This document shows, in pieces, positions 51,572-63,822 of a stretch of DNA of 64,000 bases (positions within the stretch are counted from its first letter, which is position 1; every line of letters starts with the position of its first letter). A program made the position numbers and the translations under genes. Under the pieces are notes generated by a model, which worked only from the letters and a program-made list of their open reading frames with translations, had not been told where the DNA came from and did no database searches. Source of the DNA: Myxocyprinus asiaticus (lineage: Eukaryota; Chordata; Actinopteri; Cypriniformes; Catostomidae); the NCBI RefSeq assembly GCF_019703515.2, contig NC_059362.1, forward strand, positions 22,628,826 to 22,692,825. Direction: 5' to 3'.

Positions 51572-52825
51572 AGTCTAGCTAACTTTTGACATGAAAAAGT
51601 TCAGGTGTCAGGATCACAGTAATGGAATGATGCTGTACATTTGTGGCACAGTGCCAACTCGCGGTGACCTGCTGCATCCTCTGCTATATAGCACTCAGAA
51701 CCATCCCGCAAGATCAGGAATTGCGCTGTGAAAATTGCCATCTACACAGATTTGAAGCGTATAAATCTGAAGGATATACAATAAAAATTGTATATCCTTT
51801 CTTATGCGAAAATGAGAATTTTCCTGACCCAAAATATATGTATTTTTTATCTTATTTATCTACACATTTTGGTTGGTTTAGAAGTTTTTTTTTATCATTT
51901 TTATTTATATTTTTCCTTCACCTGTACTTCTTGTCTTTATGACTCAGTGATTGTATTCACACATGGTTTGATCTGTGTAATTTTGTACATCTTTTCGAAA
52001 CATTTATATAGAAAAAAATCCAGTTTTAGCACAATGTGTGGACTTTTCAGATGGTCCCTTTCCACACCCTCTACAGTATTAGCACGTTTTTGAACAATGT
52101 GTAGACTTTTAAGATGGTCAGTTACCCACTGTAGGTCAAATTTCCAACTTGTATCAATGTTAAATTAGCGATCTGGAACAATTTCACTGTAACGGCATCT
52201 GACCAGCTAAAATATGGGACAAATGGTGTCCCGTATTGATTGATTCAATATGGGGCGCATCATTTCATCTTTAAATACGGGACGGGTGGCAACCCTACTC
52301 TTCGCATCACCAAACAACACTGCTCTAAGCATAGCCAAGTGTATCTACATAGGCAGCAGCCAATTAGCGTGAGGATTCTCTTCTTCAACGTTTAGTGAAA
52401 CATCATGGGTCATGTCATTTCAACATGGTGAAACACATTGAAGGGGGTGACCCGCACCATGTATAATAAAAACACTTTTTATAGAAAACTATTATGAGTA
52501 CAGTCTTCATCTCATGTGAGTGTACACCCTTCAGATCTTAATGAAAACACAATTCATTTGTTAATGTGTAAAACCTTTTAAATTAGCCCCAAATTACTGA
52601 ATGCACCTTTAAGGTTATAATCAGTTCATGAATTACTATGCCAAGTCAACTTCTTAAATTCAGCACAAAAATCAATTTTTGCTAAGCAATGGTGGACATG
52701 TTGAATCTAATAAGAATGTGCAAGAGGAAAATAATGTTGCAAAACTCTTTGCAGATTCACTCCTTAGCAAAGGTAAATGAACAGTGAGTCCCTTACAAGA
52801 CTTTACTGAAGGAGGTGACATTACA

Positions 52826-52965
52826 GTGCTACAGTGTTCCTGCAATTAAAGACTTCAAGGTCATGGGTACGATTCCCAGGATGTACAAACACTGATAAAA
52901 TGTATAACATGAATGTATGTTGCTTTGAATAAAAAGTCTGCCAAATGTTTAAATGTAAACATTGC
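52826..52965 (+). repeat. tRNA-derived SINE-like copy with LINE-type tail
   Basis: Box-B-like GGGTACGATTCCCAGG at 52864-52880, body ACACTGATAAAATGTATA and tail GCTTTGAATAAAAAGTCTGCC-AAATG, a decayed form of the tail at 24.06 kb. Confidence 0.65.
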
Positions 52966-53733
52966 TGTTCCACCTTAACAATCTGTTTAAAGGCGCAGAA
53001 ATACAAGTATGTATAGGCCTGTCTATTTGAGCCCACATAATAGTGTAATAGAATAACTGAAATTCACCAGAACTTTTATTAAGCCAACTTGAAATTTTAG
53101 ATGCAACCAGTCACTAAACGTTTTTTAGTTGGCAAGAACTCTTTTTTTTTTTTAGTATGCGTGTTCATTATGTAACACCCCCAGCTTGCTGTTAAATGAG
53201 CTGCACATGCTCTCTCCATGCAAGCAATCAGATGAGATAAGGAGAAAATATTGACTTTGAAAGGGAGAAACAGCAGATTGTGGAGAACAGGGGATACGAG
53301 AGAGAGAGAGTGTGTGTAATGAAGAAAGAAGGGAAAGATAAAGATAAGGAGAGACAAATCACAAAGATTGTTAGCAAATCCAGCTGTAGTTCACAGGAGC
53401 ACATGGAGCAGAGGCACAGGTGCAGTACAATTCTCTCACCCAGAGCAAATACAGTACAAACATTTATAAACATTACATTTCCATAACTCTGCCTCTTTGG
53501 CTGCATTTATACTTGAGTAGTTTGTTGGCCATTTCCTCAGGCACAGATTAAAACCAGTCTGACCTTTTATTTCATCCTTACAAGTAATTTCTTTGCTACA
53601 TGTAGGAAATGAGCCCTCTGTGTTTTGTTTGTTAGGCTCTGTTTTTGTCTGGACAGATGACCTGTTTACCACCCACTCAGAAAATGATGATCATAGATAC
53701 TGATCGTAGATTTTCTCTCACTCTCTCTCTTAG

Positions 53734-53942
53734 TATTTGCATTACCTCAGCTGCATCATCTAATCCCAGATGGAGAGGTCACCAGTATTAAGGTCACCAG
53801 GGTGGATCCTTGTGAACCACTGGCTATCAGCGTTGTCGGGGGCAATGAGACCCCTTTGGTTCGTATTCTAATTCAGGACATCTACAGAGAGGGGGTCATT
53901 GCTCGTGATGGAAGACTGCTGCCTGGAGATATGATCCTCAAG
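53734..53942 (+). CDS. lnx1: lnx1 exon: N-terminal two thirds of PDZ1
   Basis: Acceptor TAG ends at 53733 after a CTCTCT tract; donor GTGTGT begins at 53943. Entry phase 1, exit phase 0. It encodes residues 278-347. LIPDGE precedes the domain as in human LNX1. The carboxylate-binding loop is PLAISVVGG (306-314), a less canonical form of the GLGF loop, followed by [17 protein letters not shown], the helix-1 and turn segment. PDZ1 is completed by the next exon. Confidence 0.95.
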
Positions 53943-54464
53943 GTGTGTTTGTGTGTTAGGCATGTGTATAGCTTGACATTTTAGATAGATGTGGCTTTTT
54001 TTAAAAAATGCCTTTAATTAATAGCCTGTAATATGGCAGTGATAAATACAAAATATTTTAAAAAGACAATGTAATTCACCCAGAGCTAATCAGAAATGAG
54101 ATTCACTTACCTGTTAGAAGATCTCCTTTTACTGGAGACTGGGTCATAATTAAAAGTTTTACAATTGATTATGATAGATTCTAGGAAAAAAAAAAAAAAA
54201 AAAGACTGTAAACTACAACTCACCACGTTTAAATGCTGAATTTGTGGTGAAATACTACACTACCCATAATTCTTAAGCGAGATCCACCAATCAGAGAAAT
54301 TGCTGTTGGAAACCCTCTGGCTTCCCTGCTATCACACCCATGGTGTTAGGCTGAGAAAAGAGTGACAGAGAGAGAGTGAGGTCTAATTTTACGTCATTGT
54401 ACAGTAGGAGTGAATTGTCCTGGTCATGATAGCACATGTTGTCATGTGTTTTACCATCTGTTGT

Positions 54465-54495
<31 letters not shown>

Positions 54496-54851
54496 TTTCT
54501 TAAAGCTCAAACCTCCAAATTGGAGAAAGTATCTACTGCCAGAGCCATAACCTAGTGATTAGTGCATTTTCCAACACATTGAGCTGTGGTGCCAACATAG
54601 GCAACACAAGTTTGAATCAGACTTGCAACACGTTCCCATTTTCGGATTCCCATCATTTCTTGTCCTCTTTCTACTATCCTCTAGAAGTAAAAATAAATAA
54701 ATAAAATAAATTAAAATAAAAAAGGCCAAACAAAAATGTATCTGCTTAAATTAATAACTTTTTTATCTTTTCCTCCATCTCTCTCTCACTCTATTTCCCT
54801 ATCACTCATCTCTTCTCATCCCGTCTCCACCACCACCCCTCTCTCTCTTAG
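53943..54851. other. lnx1 intron within PDZ1
   Basis: Contains an A-run (54185-54203), (TG)n near 54470-54494 and a SINE-like stretch at 54535-54650 with a box-B-like AGTTTGAATCAGACT. It ends in a long pyrimidine tract and TAG. Confidence 0.55.
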
Positions 54852-55241
54852 GTGAATGGTATAGACATCAGTAATGTGCCTCATTGTTATGCAGTGGCAG
54901 CTCTAAAGCAGCCCTGCATGCTGTTGCGGTTGACTGTACTGCGGGAGCAGCGCCACCGTTACCGTTCCCACCACCACTCCCCCACCGAGGCCTTCCCTGC
55001 CCATCCTGCCACCATCCGAGATGACAGCCTACATGTGGTCCTCATTAAGAGGGCCCCAGATGAACAGCTGGGCATCAAGCTGGTGCGCAGGCCCGACGAG
55101 CATGGCGTCTTCGTCTTCCATCTACTTGAGGGTGGGCTAGCTGCCAGTGACGGAAGACTGAGGGTGGATGACCGTGTGCTGGCCATCAATGGGCACGACC
55201 TGAGATATGGTGCCCCTGAGCATGCTGCGCTGCTTATTCAG
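54852..55241 (+). CDS. lnx1: lnx1 exon: end of PDZ1 and most of PDZ2
   Basis: The largest of the shared exons (130 codons, residues 348-477), phase 0 at both ends; acceptor TAG ends at 54851 and donor GTGAAT begins at 55242. It starts with [11 protein letters not shown], the last strand and helix 2 of PDZ1, which ends near residue 379 (LTVLRE). A His-rich linker ([10 protein letters not shown]) follows. PDZ2 begins about 406; its binding loop is QLGIKLV (419-425), then [21 protein letters not shown]. In mammals PDZ2 is reported to bind several partners (family knowledge). Confidence 0.95.
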
Positions 55242-55493
55242 GTGAATAGCATTGTTGGAGAGGTTAAAGATAATATCAAACAGTTCACACCGAACGCTGA
55301 ATAAAACTGAAATGCAATCGGGTCATTCATTCTTAATGCAACATTTTACCCAAAAATTACAATTCTGTCATCATTTACTTACCCTCATGTTCTTTCTTTC
55401 ATGAAACACAAAATTTTAGGCAGAATGTTAGCCTCAGTCACCATTCACTCTCATTAAATCTTTGATTCATACATTAAAAGAGAATGGTGACTA

Positions 55494-56535
55494 AAGGGCC
55501 CGGCATACTCAGGGAGAAGTTTTCTTCATTATTTGCTCAGAGCTAAAAAGTAGTTTGAACCAGCTGAGCAATGGTATACTGTTTGCAAACATTCAGACAC
55601 CGGCCACTCCGCTGGGGTAGGCGCTTAGAGGAGCATTTAAAAATGAGGATGCAAAAGACCACGTCAAACATCAACTAATGTGACATTAAAATGTGTTATC
55701 AATGCTGTCATGCTTCATTCTATGAGTAGAATTCACATGAGATCAGTAAAAGGTTTATAACCACTCAATGATTATTTAAAGTAATATATAGTATATGCAG
55801 TAAATAATGTTTAATTTGTCATGTTAACATTCTGCATTCATGGTGCTAATGCTCTAATAAATTATACGCAACCATAATATATGCCGGTTGCCCACTATTA
55901 TTGTGATTTATGATGACACTGATACTACTGCAAAGATATAAAAGAGTGCATAAAAGAGCATTAATTGTCAGAATACAGACACAAGAATGATGATAAGAGA
56001 GGCTCCCATACAAAACTTTGATAGATCATTGCAAATCTTGCCACAAATTTGCCTAAGATCATTTTCACATGCAAAAGAGCTTTGTGGCAAACTTGAAAAA
56101 AAGGTTCGATGCAGGTTAACCCCTGTCGGTGAAGAGCTACAAATTTCTGGCAAACATTTGAGGCGAATCATAAGCTCATTTGCATGTGAAAATAGTGAGT
56201 GGCAAATTTTCTGAAAATTTGTGGCAAGTTTGCTGCTAGTTTTCCAGAACTCTAGATATTTTTGTATGGGATATCTCACTTTGGGCAGATGTGTGAATGG
56301 CTTTCAGCTGCAGAGGGCACATGAGTGAAGCAACATATCAAACAACAGAGTATATAGCTACTTAGAGTATTTGAGTAGGTTTGATTTTGTAGATTCAATA
56401 AACAAAAAATTGCATGACATATTCTTGGAAAATGTCTGCACACGAACAATCATACAGATGTAGGTAAGTTTGCACCAGCTCATGACGTCACACCCGTTTG
56501 TTCTTCAGTTTCTTTAGGAAGTATGCTGGGGCCTT
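55494..56535. mobile_element. Inserted DNA element with GGGCCCGGCATACT ends
   Basis: The left AAGGGCCCGGCATACTC corresponds to the inverted right AGTATGCTGGGGCCTT. Its right two thirds match 13320-13985. It in turn contains the 266-bp insertion at 56005-56270. No transposase. Confidence 0.6.
56005..56270. mobile_element. 266-bp miniature element with CCCATACAAAA ends
   Basis: CCCATACAAAA at the left and TTTTTGTATGGG at the right. Inside, GCCACAAATTT, TTTTCACATGCAAA and TTTGCATGTGAAAA also face each other. The related copy near 13.52 kb has no such insert, marking it as a later insertion. Confidence 0.75.
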
Positions 56536-57939
56536 AGAGGTTACCCACAGAAGAAAAAAAAGTTGGAATTGGGCTTAGAAGAACATGAATAAGAGTATAA
56601 GATGGCAGAATGTTCATTTTGTAGGTGAACTATACCATTAAACTTTATTTGATTGTGGTTTCATGTGTGAGAGAGTACAGTAAGTGCATGGTTTGATATG
56701 TATATCATTGTGGTGGGTCTTGCTGGTCTGATATATCTGTTGTTATTCAGCCTGTTGCTTCCTGTCTGGTTCAGACTGGTCTCGAAGGAGCCAAGATGGC
56801 CGTTTGCAGCAAGCAGTTTCTGACATAGATTTATAACTGGCAGGAAACTGATTAAATTAGTACAATTAGGGCGATAAAAAGCTAGGCCCACTCATTTAAA
56901 TGACAGCTACAAAGAGAGCACTGTAGTCCATGGGCCCACAAAGTGAGTGAGTGTGTGTGTTGTCAGAAGAAAGGGTTAATGAAGAAAAAAGCTGTGATGC
57001 AGTCAAATAGAATGACAGGAATGGATGTGAAAGAATAGGAAAAGAAAAAGAAATCTGAAAGAGAAAAACTAGAGACCATTCCCTTTTTCAGCACACAGTT
57101 CCCAAATCTCCATATATATTAGTTTCCCTTTAATAAGTACACACTTCTTAGACATAATCACACTGAATTGGAGCTATAGGGCATTAGCAGTCATCAGAAC
57201 ATCTGGTAATTGTGGTTCCTAGACTTCCAGAGAGCAATGAGACATTACTCACACACACACTCGTCTCTTGGGATAAACAAACTATTTTGAATTTTAAATG
57301 TTTTTGCGCTGCTCTCTCCTTAGGGAAGTTGTTGTAGCTCTCTGGTGGAGTTTGAAAGGTTTATGCAGTAGACGGCTAATTACGCGGGGGGCGGGTGGGG
57401 GTGGGGGGGGGGGGTGTTGGGTTTGAAGGGCTCGTCCATTTGTTTTTACATAGCCAATAGGCTTTAGTTATGTCAATGCCATGAACCATGACTTGCTACT
57501 TGTCACTTGCAGGTAGTATTTGGGGAGGGACATTCTCATTTTAGAGAGCATTGGATTGGATGTGTAGTGCAGGATGAGTCATCAGTATTTTAGTATAATT
57601 TCCGTCTGCGCTTTTTCAATTGTTTTCCTATGTAAACATGCAATGGACAACTTTGACCATTGCGCTGCATCTCTCTGTTTTGTTTAATGTCTTACACTGG
57701 AGTGCCACAGTTTTCAGATTCTGTGTCTCAAAAGAACATAAGCTGTTTAAAAACCAGTCTCAAGAAACCTGCATTCTCTTCTATTTGTTGTGCTGCTTCT
57801 AGCCTTTTTTAGTGCAAGGATGCCCTAAAATCTGTACATTTTAAATGGGTATATATAAATATATACATTTTAATGTGTAAATTACTAATTTCAGCTTAAA
57901 AAATATGGACTCTAATGGTACATGCAATGTATTCTGTAG

Positions 57940-58074
57940 GCAAGTGAGGACCGAGTCCACTTCATTGTGTCCCGTCAGACTCACATACCCACTCCGGACA
58001 TCCTACAGGAGGCGCCGTGGAACATGGAGGGACCACCACCATACTCGCCTGTGGATATTGAGCAATCATTACTG
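57940..58074 (+). CDS. lnx1: lnx1 exon: end of PDZ2 and linker with PPPY motif
   Basis: 45 codons (residues 478-522), phase 0 at both ends; acceptor TAG ends at 57939, donor GTAGGT begins at 58075. ASEDRVHFIVSRQ is the last strand of PDZ2, matching human ASERRVHLVVSRQ. The linker continues with PDILQEAPWN, then GPPPYSP. PPPY (509-512) fits the PPxY consensus for WW domains; I do not recall it at this place in human LNX1, whose linker reads differently. Confidence 0.93.
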
Positions 58075-59006
58075 GTAGGTTTCAAACACACATGCATAAA
58101 TATAAGCAGCACACTCTCTTTATTTCCCATTCCTCTACACCACTTTACTAAAGATTCTTTTGTTGGGGAAAAAATATATCTGAAAGCCTATTACTTCTAC
58201 ATCAAAGACTTGAGCAATCAGCCAGCTGACACACACACTCACACACTCCACTGAGACAGTCATCTCCAAACCTATTAACGTAAGAAAACCCAGCAGGAGA
58301 AAACCCAGCCGTGGCAGGGTGGATTTCAGTACGCCTTCTTAACTGAATTTTCTTCTGCTCAATATCTGTGCTAACAACTCCTGCTCTAACAAAACTCTAA
58401 TTCACAGCTATTCATTTCTGTTTTCTCCCTTCCTTTTTCTTTCTTCTTCATTATCTCTCCACCACTCTCTCTATCATTTTTTATTCTCTCAGTTAGTCTT
58501 GTTAATTCTCTTTACACATTTTGAGAGGTAGAAGCATACTGGTTTTTTACTCCTTTGAATTAGACATGGCCTAACACACACTTTCCCCAGAGATAAGCAC
58601 CGCGCAGTTACTACAGATCTGATTTGCTGTAGCCCAAGGCTCAGACTAAATATAAACAGCCGTTTTATTCAACTTTATTAGCACCCTTTATTAAGTTAGA
58701 GCTTAGGGACAGTGTTCGTTGTTTTTGGAGGGGTTCCAAGGTCGAATTTGGCCACGGTCAGCAATATCACGGTGTCCTGCAAGCTCACCAGTTAGTACAC
58801 ACACAAACACACACACACACACACAAAGACACACAAACACACACAGACGCTTCGAGCAACCATGTGGTCAGATGTTTTCCTCTTAGTTGGAGCGTCAGGA
58901 AAAGTGTGAATCCAACAGATCAGAACATAACTACAGGTCACAGATAATCAAACTTTACAAATACACACATATACACACTCTATTTTGTTTCGTGTCTCCA
59001 CTTCAG
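58075..59006. other. lnx1 intron between PDZ2 and PDZ3 linker exons
   Basis: (CA)-rich stretches near 58797-58850. No other feature. Confidence 0.6.
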
Positions 59007-59184
59007 GACTCATGCCAAAAGCCTGCATGTTACGAGAAGACAGTGACTCTGTTGAAGGAGCCGCATGATTCGCTAGGTATGACGGTTGCTGGTGGGATGA
59101 GCAGCAGGGGGTGGGACCTGCCCGTTTACGTCACCAATGTCGACCCCAACGGAGTGGTGGGACAGGAGGGCTCAATCTGCAAAG
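59007..59184 (+). CDS. lnx1: lnx1 exon: N-terminal half of PDZ3
   Basis: Acceptor CAG ends at 59006; donor GTAAAA begins at 59185. Entry phase 0, exit phase 1. It encodes residues 523-581 plus one base. PDZ3 begins about 532 (KTVTLLKEP). The binding loop SLGMTVAGG (544-552) is the same as I recall for human LNX1. WDLPVYVTNVDPNGVV covers strands 3-4 and the start of helix 1. The end, GQEGSICKGD, differs from human SRDGRIKTGD in replacing the DGR(I) turn with EGSI. Confidence 0.95.
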
Positions 59185-60132
59185 GTAAAATCTCAAAGAG
59201 TGTGTTAAACCTATTCATACACAGCTAAAGGGGCGTTTCCACATACAGCAGTCTGCAGCGACAAAATGTCGGAAGTTGTTGGTTTTTAATGAGTTGGCGA
59301 TTTCCGGCTGTTTTGGATAGATATGTAAGCATGCGCTAGACGAACATCTTTGACCATTGCACTGCGTCTCATTGTGTCACACGTGAGCACTTTGAGTAGA
59401 TTGACTTGCAGGCTGAGAAAAAACTGCACTAGATGGACATTTTTCAGTGTCTCACAACACTTTTTAAAGACGCCTTGTAAAGTCAAAAGAACTTTTAAAA
59501 TGCATCTCAAAACACCTGCATTCTGCTCCATTCATTGCACTGTGTGTAGCTTTTTTTTAATGCTGGAATACATTTGATCTAAAGGCCCCTTAGAATGTAA
59601 TTACAATGCAAACAGAATCATATTTTTTTACCAGCAATACATCTGTTAAAAATGTGTGATTTATAAAATGTATAAAAGTTATGGCCAGTTGTACAGCCCA
59701 CTAATAACATTAGAGTAATCAGCAGTTGGAACGTTTACTAGTAAACCACTGTACTGTGACATGGTGAACTCCAGCAATAAAATAATTGTATTTGTGAAGT
59801 GGGCACAACAAAGCCACACACACCTGTTTCAAAGGCGCCCCTCTGATCTTTTCTCTTTTGCACACTTTGAATGCGAGTACAAAGACACACCTGCTAATGC
59901 ATATGTATAACTGTTATCAGCTCTGCAAGAATATGCATATAACACTAGAAAATAACACACTTGTACAAAAACACACTCCTACTCATACACCTGCCATACT
60001 GCCATATCTGTCTCTCTATCATTCACACTTGAAATCAGCTCCCTGTTGAGCATATGGAAGTTTCATCAGGTTTATTTCTGTCATATGTGACATGTATGTA
60101 GGCGTGTGAAGGCACAGGTGTGATCATGCGCA

Positions 60133-60281
60133 GGCAGGGTTGGGAGGGTTACTTTTGAAATGTATTCCACTACAGATTACAGAATATATGCTGTAAAATG
60201 TAATTTGTAATGTATTCCGTTAGATTATTCAAGGTCAGTAACATATTCTAAATACTTTGGATTACTTCTTCAGCACTGGTA
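60133..60281. repeat. Miniature element related to 51418-51571
   Basis: Starts CAGGGTTGGGAGGGTTACTT, contains the TACAGATTACAGAATA and AATTTGTAATGTATTCC words, and ends TTCTTCAGCACTGG. Confidence 0.55.
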
Positions 60282-60948
60282 GATTTTTTCACTTGTTTTG
60301 ACTATTAAAACTCAAAATAAGACAAAATACACATGTTAAAAATACATTCTCTGAAAAACATATCTTATGCAGTGTTATTTCTAAAACAAGATAAATCAAA
60401 TTGATCTTGTTTTAAGGATTTTGAGATATTTTTACAGGAAAACAATACAAAAATTATTATCAAGAATAAGATTTTTGCCCTAATATCAAAGGTCTTACTA
60501 AAAAAATATTATCGTGCCTGGTAACATGCATGTAAAATGGATAGAAATAGCATTTTAGCTTAGCGAAAAGCTGACAATTTACACAAGGATTATTTCTATT
60601 TCTTCTGCTCCAAACTTACTTCAAACTTATTCTCTCTCTGCTCATATGAATGTAACACATCTTTAGAAAGTGTTTCACCGCTGTTCAAATGCACTTTGGA
60701 TCGCATCATTTATATGTATAAAAGTTTTCCATCTGAAAGGACTAAATATTAAATGAAACAAATGACAATAAAATGCAAAGTAATCTCTTCAGTAATCAAA
60801 ATACTTTTTGACTGTACATTTTGGCAAAGATATGTGTGATGCAGCGGTTTCCTTCAGGATCAAAGCACATTATTATCATTTTGTACTGAAAGAGTGAAGC
60901 CCCATTTTTTGGGCAACAGGAAGTGGTGTAATTCCAAAAACTTTCTGC

Positions 60949-61509
60949 ACTCAAAAAAAAAAAAAAAGAAAAAAAAAAAAAAGGCTGAACTTAATTCAGT
61001 TGTGGAGAGTGGTTCCACGTGTTTAAAATTAGTATTCTTAACTTAAAATTACCATGTAATCTCAACAAAAACACTGTGTAGAAAGAACCTAGTTGAATTA
61101 GGTAAACCCAACAAGATTAGATGTGTCATTGTAACTCAAATAAATCTCTTATATTTAACTAGTGAAGGTGAATATTAGCATGCTAAATACACGAGCACTA
61201 CAGAGTGTAGTTTAGTAACTATGCACAACGTTGCTCAATGAATGGGTAATCAATTTAATGCGCAATATCTACCTGTCCTCATTGTTAGCGCAAGCTGCAC
61301 TATTCACCATAATGGTAACCCCAATGCTATATTAACACCACAAAAAGTATTCATGCAGTCCCAACTCAAATATATTAAGTAAACTTCTGTTTTACAGATT
61401 TAAATGAACAGAATGCAGTGAAATCAAGTTGTGACAAAATGTTCTAGAATTGTGTTGCTTTAGATCATTTTAAGTAAATTTAACAAGCAGCAAAAACCCT
61501 TTTTTGAGT
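60949..61509. repeat. Element with CACTCAAAAAA / TTTTTTGAGTG ends
   Basis: The left GCACTCAAAAAAAA (with an A-rich run to about 60982) and the right CCCTTTTTTGAGTGTG are inverted. The interior has repeated TTAACTTAA and AACTCAAATAAA words. No coding capacity. Confidence 0.6.
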
Positions 61510-62220
61510 GTGTTATAAACCCTTTAGGTCTTCAGTTTCATGAAAAATGTATCTGAACAAAATTAACCGGGTATTAACCGGATACCAGAATTTAAAAAAA
61601 GTTTTTTCTCCGGAACAATTGAAAGGGACTTTGTACCCGTTTTCGGTTACTTTATGCAAAACATTTAGTTCGTTTTCAGTTTTCATTCCTTGAGCCATCT
61701 TTAGTCCCTGGTGGTAAGCCTTTAATGTTTTTGATGAGACTCATATGGACGAGAGAGAGAGTGTGTTAGTGTGTGTACTGTGTCTTCCACTGTATTTCAG
61801 TATGTGCCTCTCTCTCCCACTTTTGAGTCTCTCAAACAAATCTCTTTCATCTCACCCTCAGAGGTGAGTGTCTGATTCTGTCTATTTTCTTTCACTGTTT
61901 CTCTTGTCTTCAGTTGCTTCCATCACCAAACTCTGTACTTCAGAAAAATAAAAATGTTGTATTCCTTATTTAATTTAATAATTAATGGTGTGTATATTTG
62001 AAGATAAAATGAAATCAAAATTGTCCTAAATTGCAAGTGCATTTCGAGTTGTCTTTAAGGTCTTTAATTTGTAGAAAAAATAATATATAAAATGCTTGTT
62101 TATATCATAGATACTCCACAAAATAATTAATCTTATTTCAACACACCTTTGCAGTGCAACAACCAATCAGCAACAACCTTTTGATCTTTCTATAGTAACA
62201 TCGCTATCCCAATCTCCTAG

Positions 62221-62479
62221 GTGACATCCTGCTTAATGTGAATGGGGTTGACCTGACTGGTGTGACTCGGAGTGAGGCTGTGGCTAACCTGAAGAACACC
62301 TCATCCCCAGTGGTTCTGCAGGTGCTGGAAATGAGAACCCCAAATGAGAGCTCCCTGAACTGCATTCCCCCCCTGCATTCCCCCTGCGCTCTCTTGCCCT
62401 CATCTCCCGGAGATATTAAACTACCCCCGCCAAATGATGATTATGCTCCCCTCTGGGTGTCTTGGCTCCAGCTGCCCAG
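62221..62479 (+). CDS. lnx1: lnx1 exon: C-terminal half of PDZ3 and PDZ3-PDZ4 linker
   Basis: Acceptor TAG ends at 62220; donor GTAAAA begins at 62480. Entry phase 1, exit phase 2. It encodes residues 582-667 plus two bases of codon 668. DILLNVNGVDLTGVTRSEAV completes PDZ3 to about residue 617. A Pro/Ser-rich linker (PPLHSP, PSSPGD, LPPPNDD) follows, then WVSWLQLPR, matching human WVMWLELPR just before PDZ4. Confidence 0.95.
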
Positions 62480-63822
62480 GTAAAATGAGAGGAATACACA
62501 TACTCTCCAACATACATAGAAACATTCATATATTACCCATATTTACAGAGGGAGTGATGTACTTTACTTTGTTATAGACTATAGAGTAGGCATTATATTT
62601 ATACAAACACAACTATTTGACACAAATGTAAACAAAACTGTGAGGGATAGAAGTACAGGCTGTTCAATATGTAAGGGATTAGCCAGTCAGCAGTGCAGAA
62701 TATCTAAACCCCAACAGTATAAGACCTGTGGCATCATGCAATTGTTTATTTTGCAATAATGACCAGTTGACTGTACATTATCTCACTTATTACATGGCAA
62801 CTAACCTAATTAGTAAATAAAGGAACAGGAAATATTGTTTTGAGTTGAAATAATTTTATGATATGAGAAGAGAGTGTGGAGTGATACAAGAGACCAAAAA
62901 CTAGGACATTGGAGATTGGTTACCATGGAATATACAGTAAAATGTACATAACATTATACAATTATACTGTATTTGACCACAGAATGCCACAACTGACCAA
63001 TCACAAGCAAGTATTCCAGAGAGCTTTGTAATACACAACTCTAGTCATTTTCCCTACAAAGCCCATGTTTTCCACATTTATTACTGCTGAAAATTTGCAG
63101 AAAGGCACCCAGTTAGACAACAGTATGACATATTGAATGGACTGTAATTTTCTCCTTTACAGCCTTGTTTTATTAATGTCAAACTAAATGTATCTCAACT
63201 TATGGTTTTCCACTCATGTCCTATTTCCCTTCTATCATTTAGTATTTTCTTCTCCTTCCCATGTATTTAATACATTTGTGGGAATTTGTAGGGACTCATT
63301 TGCTCTGAGTGTGACAGTTTTTAACAACTTCTCAAATTATTTCATATGCATAATAATTCAGAAAGTTTTGGGTAGGGGAAAAAAGAGAGAGATAGGAGAA
63401 GGGTTAAAAAAAGAGAGGTCTTCTCTCTCTTCTGTAAGAGGTTTAGACATTTGAAAGCGTGAAGGCTTTAAAAAGACCCTTTAAGCAGTCCAATGCACAT
63501 TCATTCTCCCCCATTCCCTGAACCTTTCCTTCTATTTATGCATCTTTCATTTCCATCCATTTCTTTCATTTTCCATCTCCCTTTCTACATCACATCATTT
63601 CTCCATCTCAAGTCCACTCGCAAACTGAGCTCTGAGCTTTCATGCTGTTAGCTGTCAGACATGGTTGATATGCAGCCTTCAATATTTTAAATATCCATAC
63701 ATTTTAATCTAGATATTTCCAAGTCTTTCAGTGTTGCTCACCATCAGAAAGTCACTTTTTCCCCACAGGGTATCCATAGTCTCCTTAAATTTTATTTATT
63801 GTGAATTTTCTGTCCATTCCAG
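62480..63822. other. lnx1 intron before PDZ4
   Basis: AT-rich with no recognisable element or exon. Confidence 0.55.

Larger units (their letters stand above)
51097..53733. other. lnx1 intron before PDZ1
   Basis: Apart from a small element at 51418-51571 and a SINE at 52826-52965 I see no feature; a (T) run lies at 53143-53153. It ends in a CTCTCTCT-TAG acceptor. Confidence 0.5.
55333..56641. mobile_element. Outer TTAA-GTTCACCC-family element, split by an insertion
   Basis: Left TTAATGC-ACATTTTACCCAAAAATT followed by TTCTGTCATCATTTACTTAC; the inverse right end is GGCAGAATGTTCATTTTGTAGGTGAACTATACCATTAA. TTAA is present at both ends. The middle (55494-56535) belongs to another element. Confidence 0.65.
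55242..57939. other. lnx1 intron within PDZ2
   Basis: Holds a nested set of elements (55333-56641, listed separately). A G-rich run lies at 57385-57417. No coding feature. Confidence 0.6.
59185..62220. other. lnx1 intron within PDZ3
   Basis: Contains repeat copies at 60133-60281 and 60949-61509 (listed separately for the latter). A reading frame on the minus strand at 61513-61698 has no recognisable domain. No coding feature. Confidence 0.6.

Noticed and set aside
54959..55189. Minus-strand frame opposite the PDZ1/PDZ2 exon
   Set aside because: It is a shadow of lnx1; the plus strand is clearly coding.
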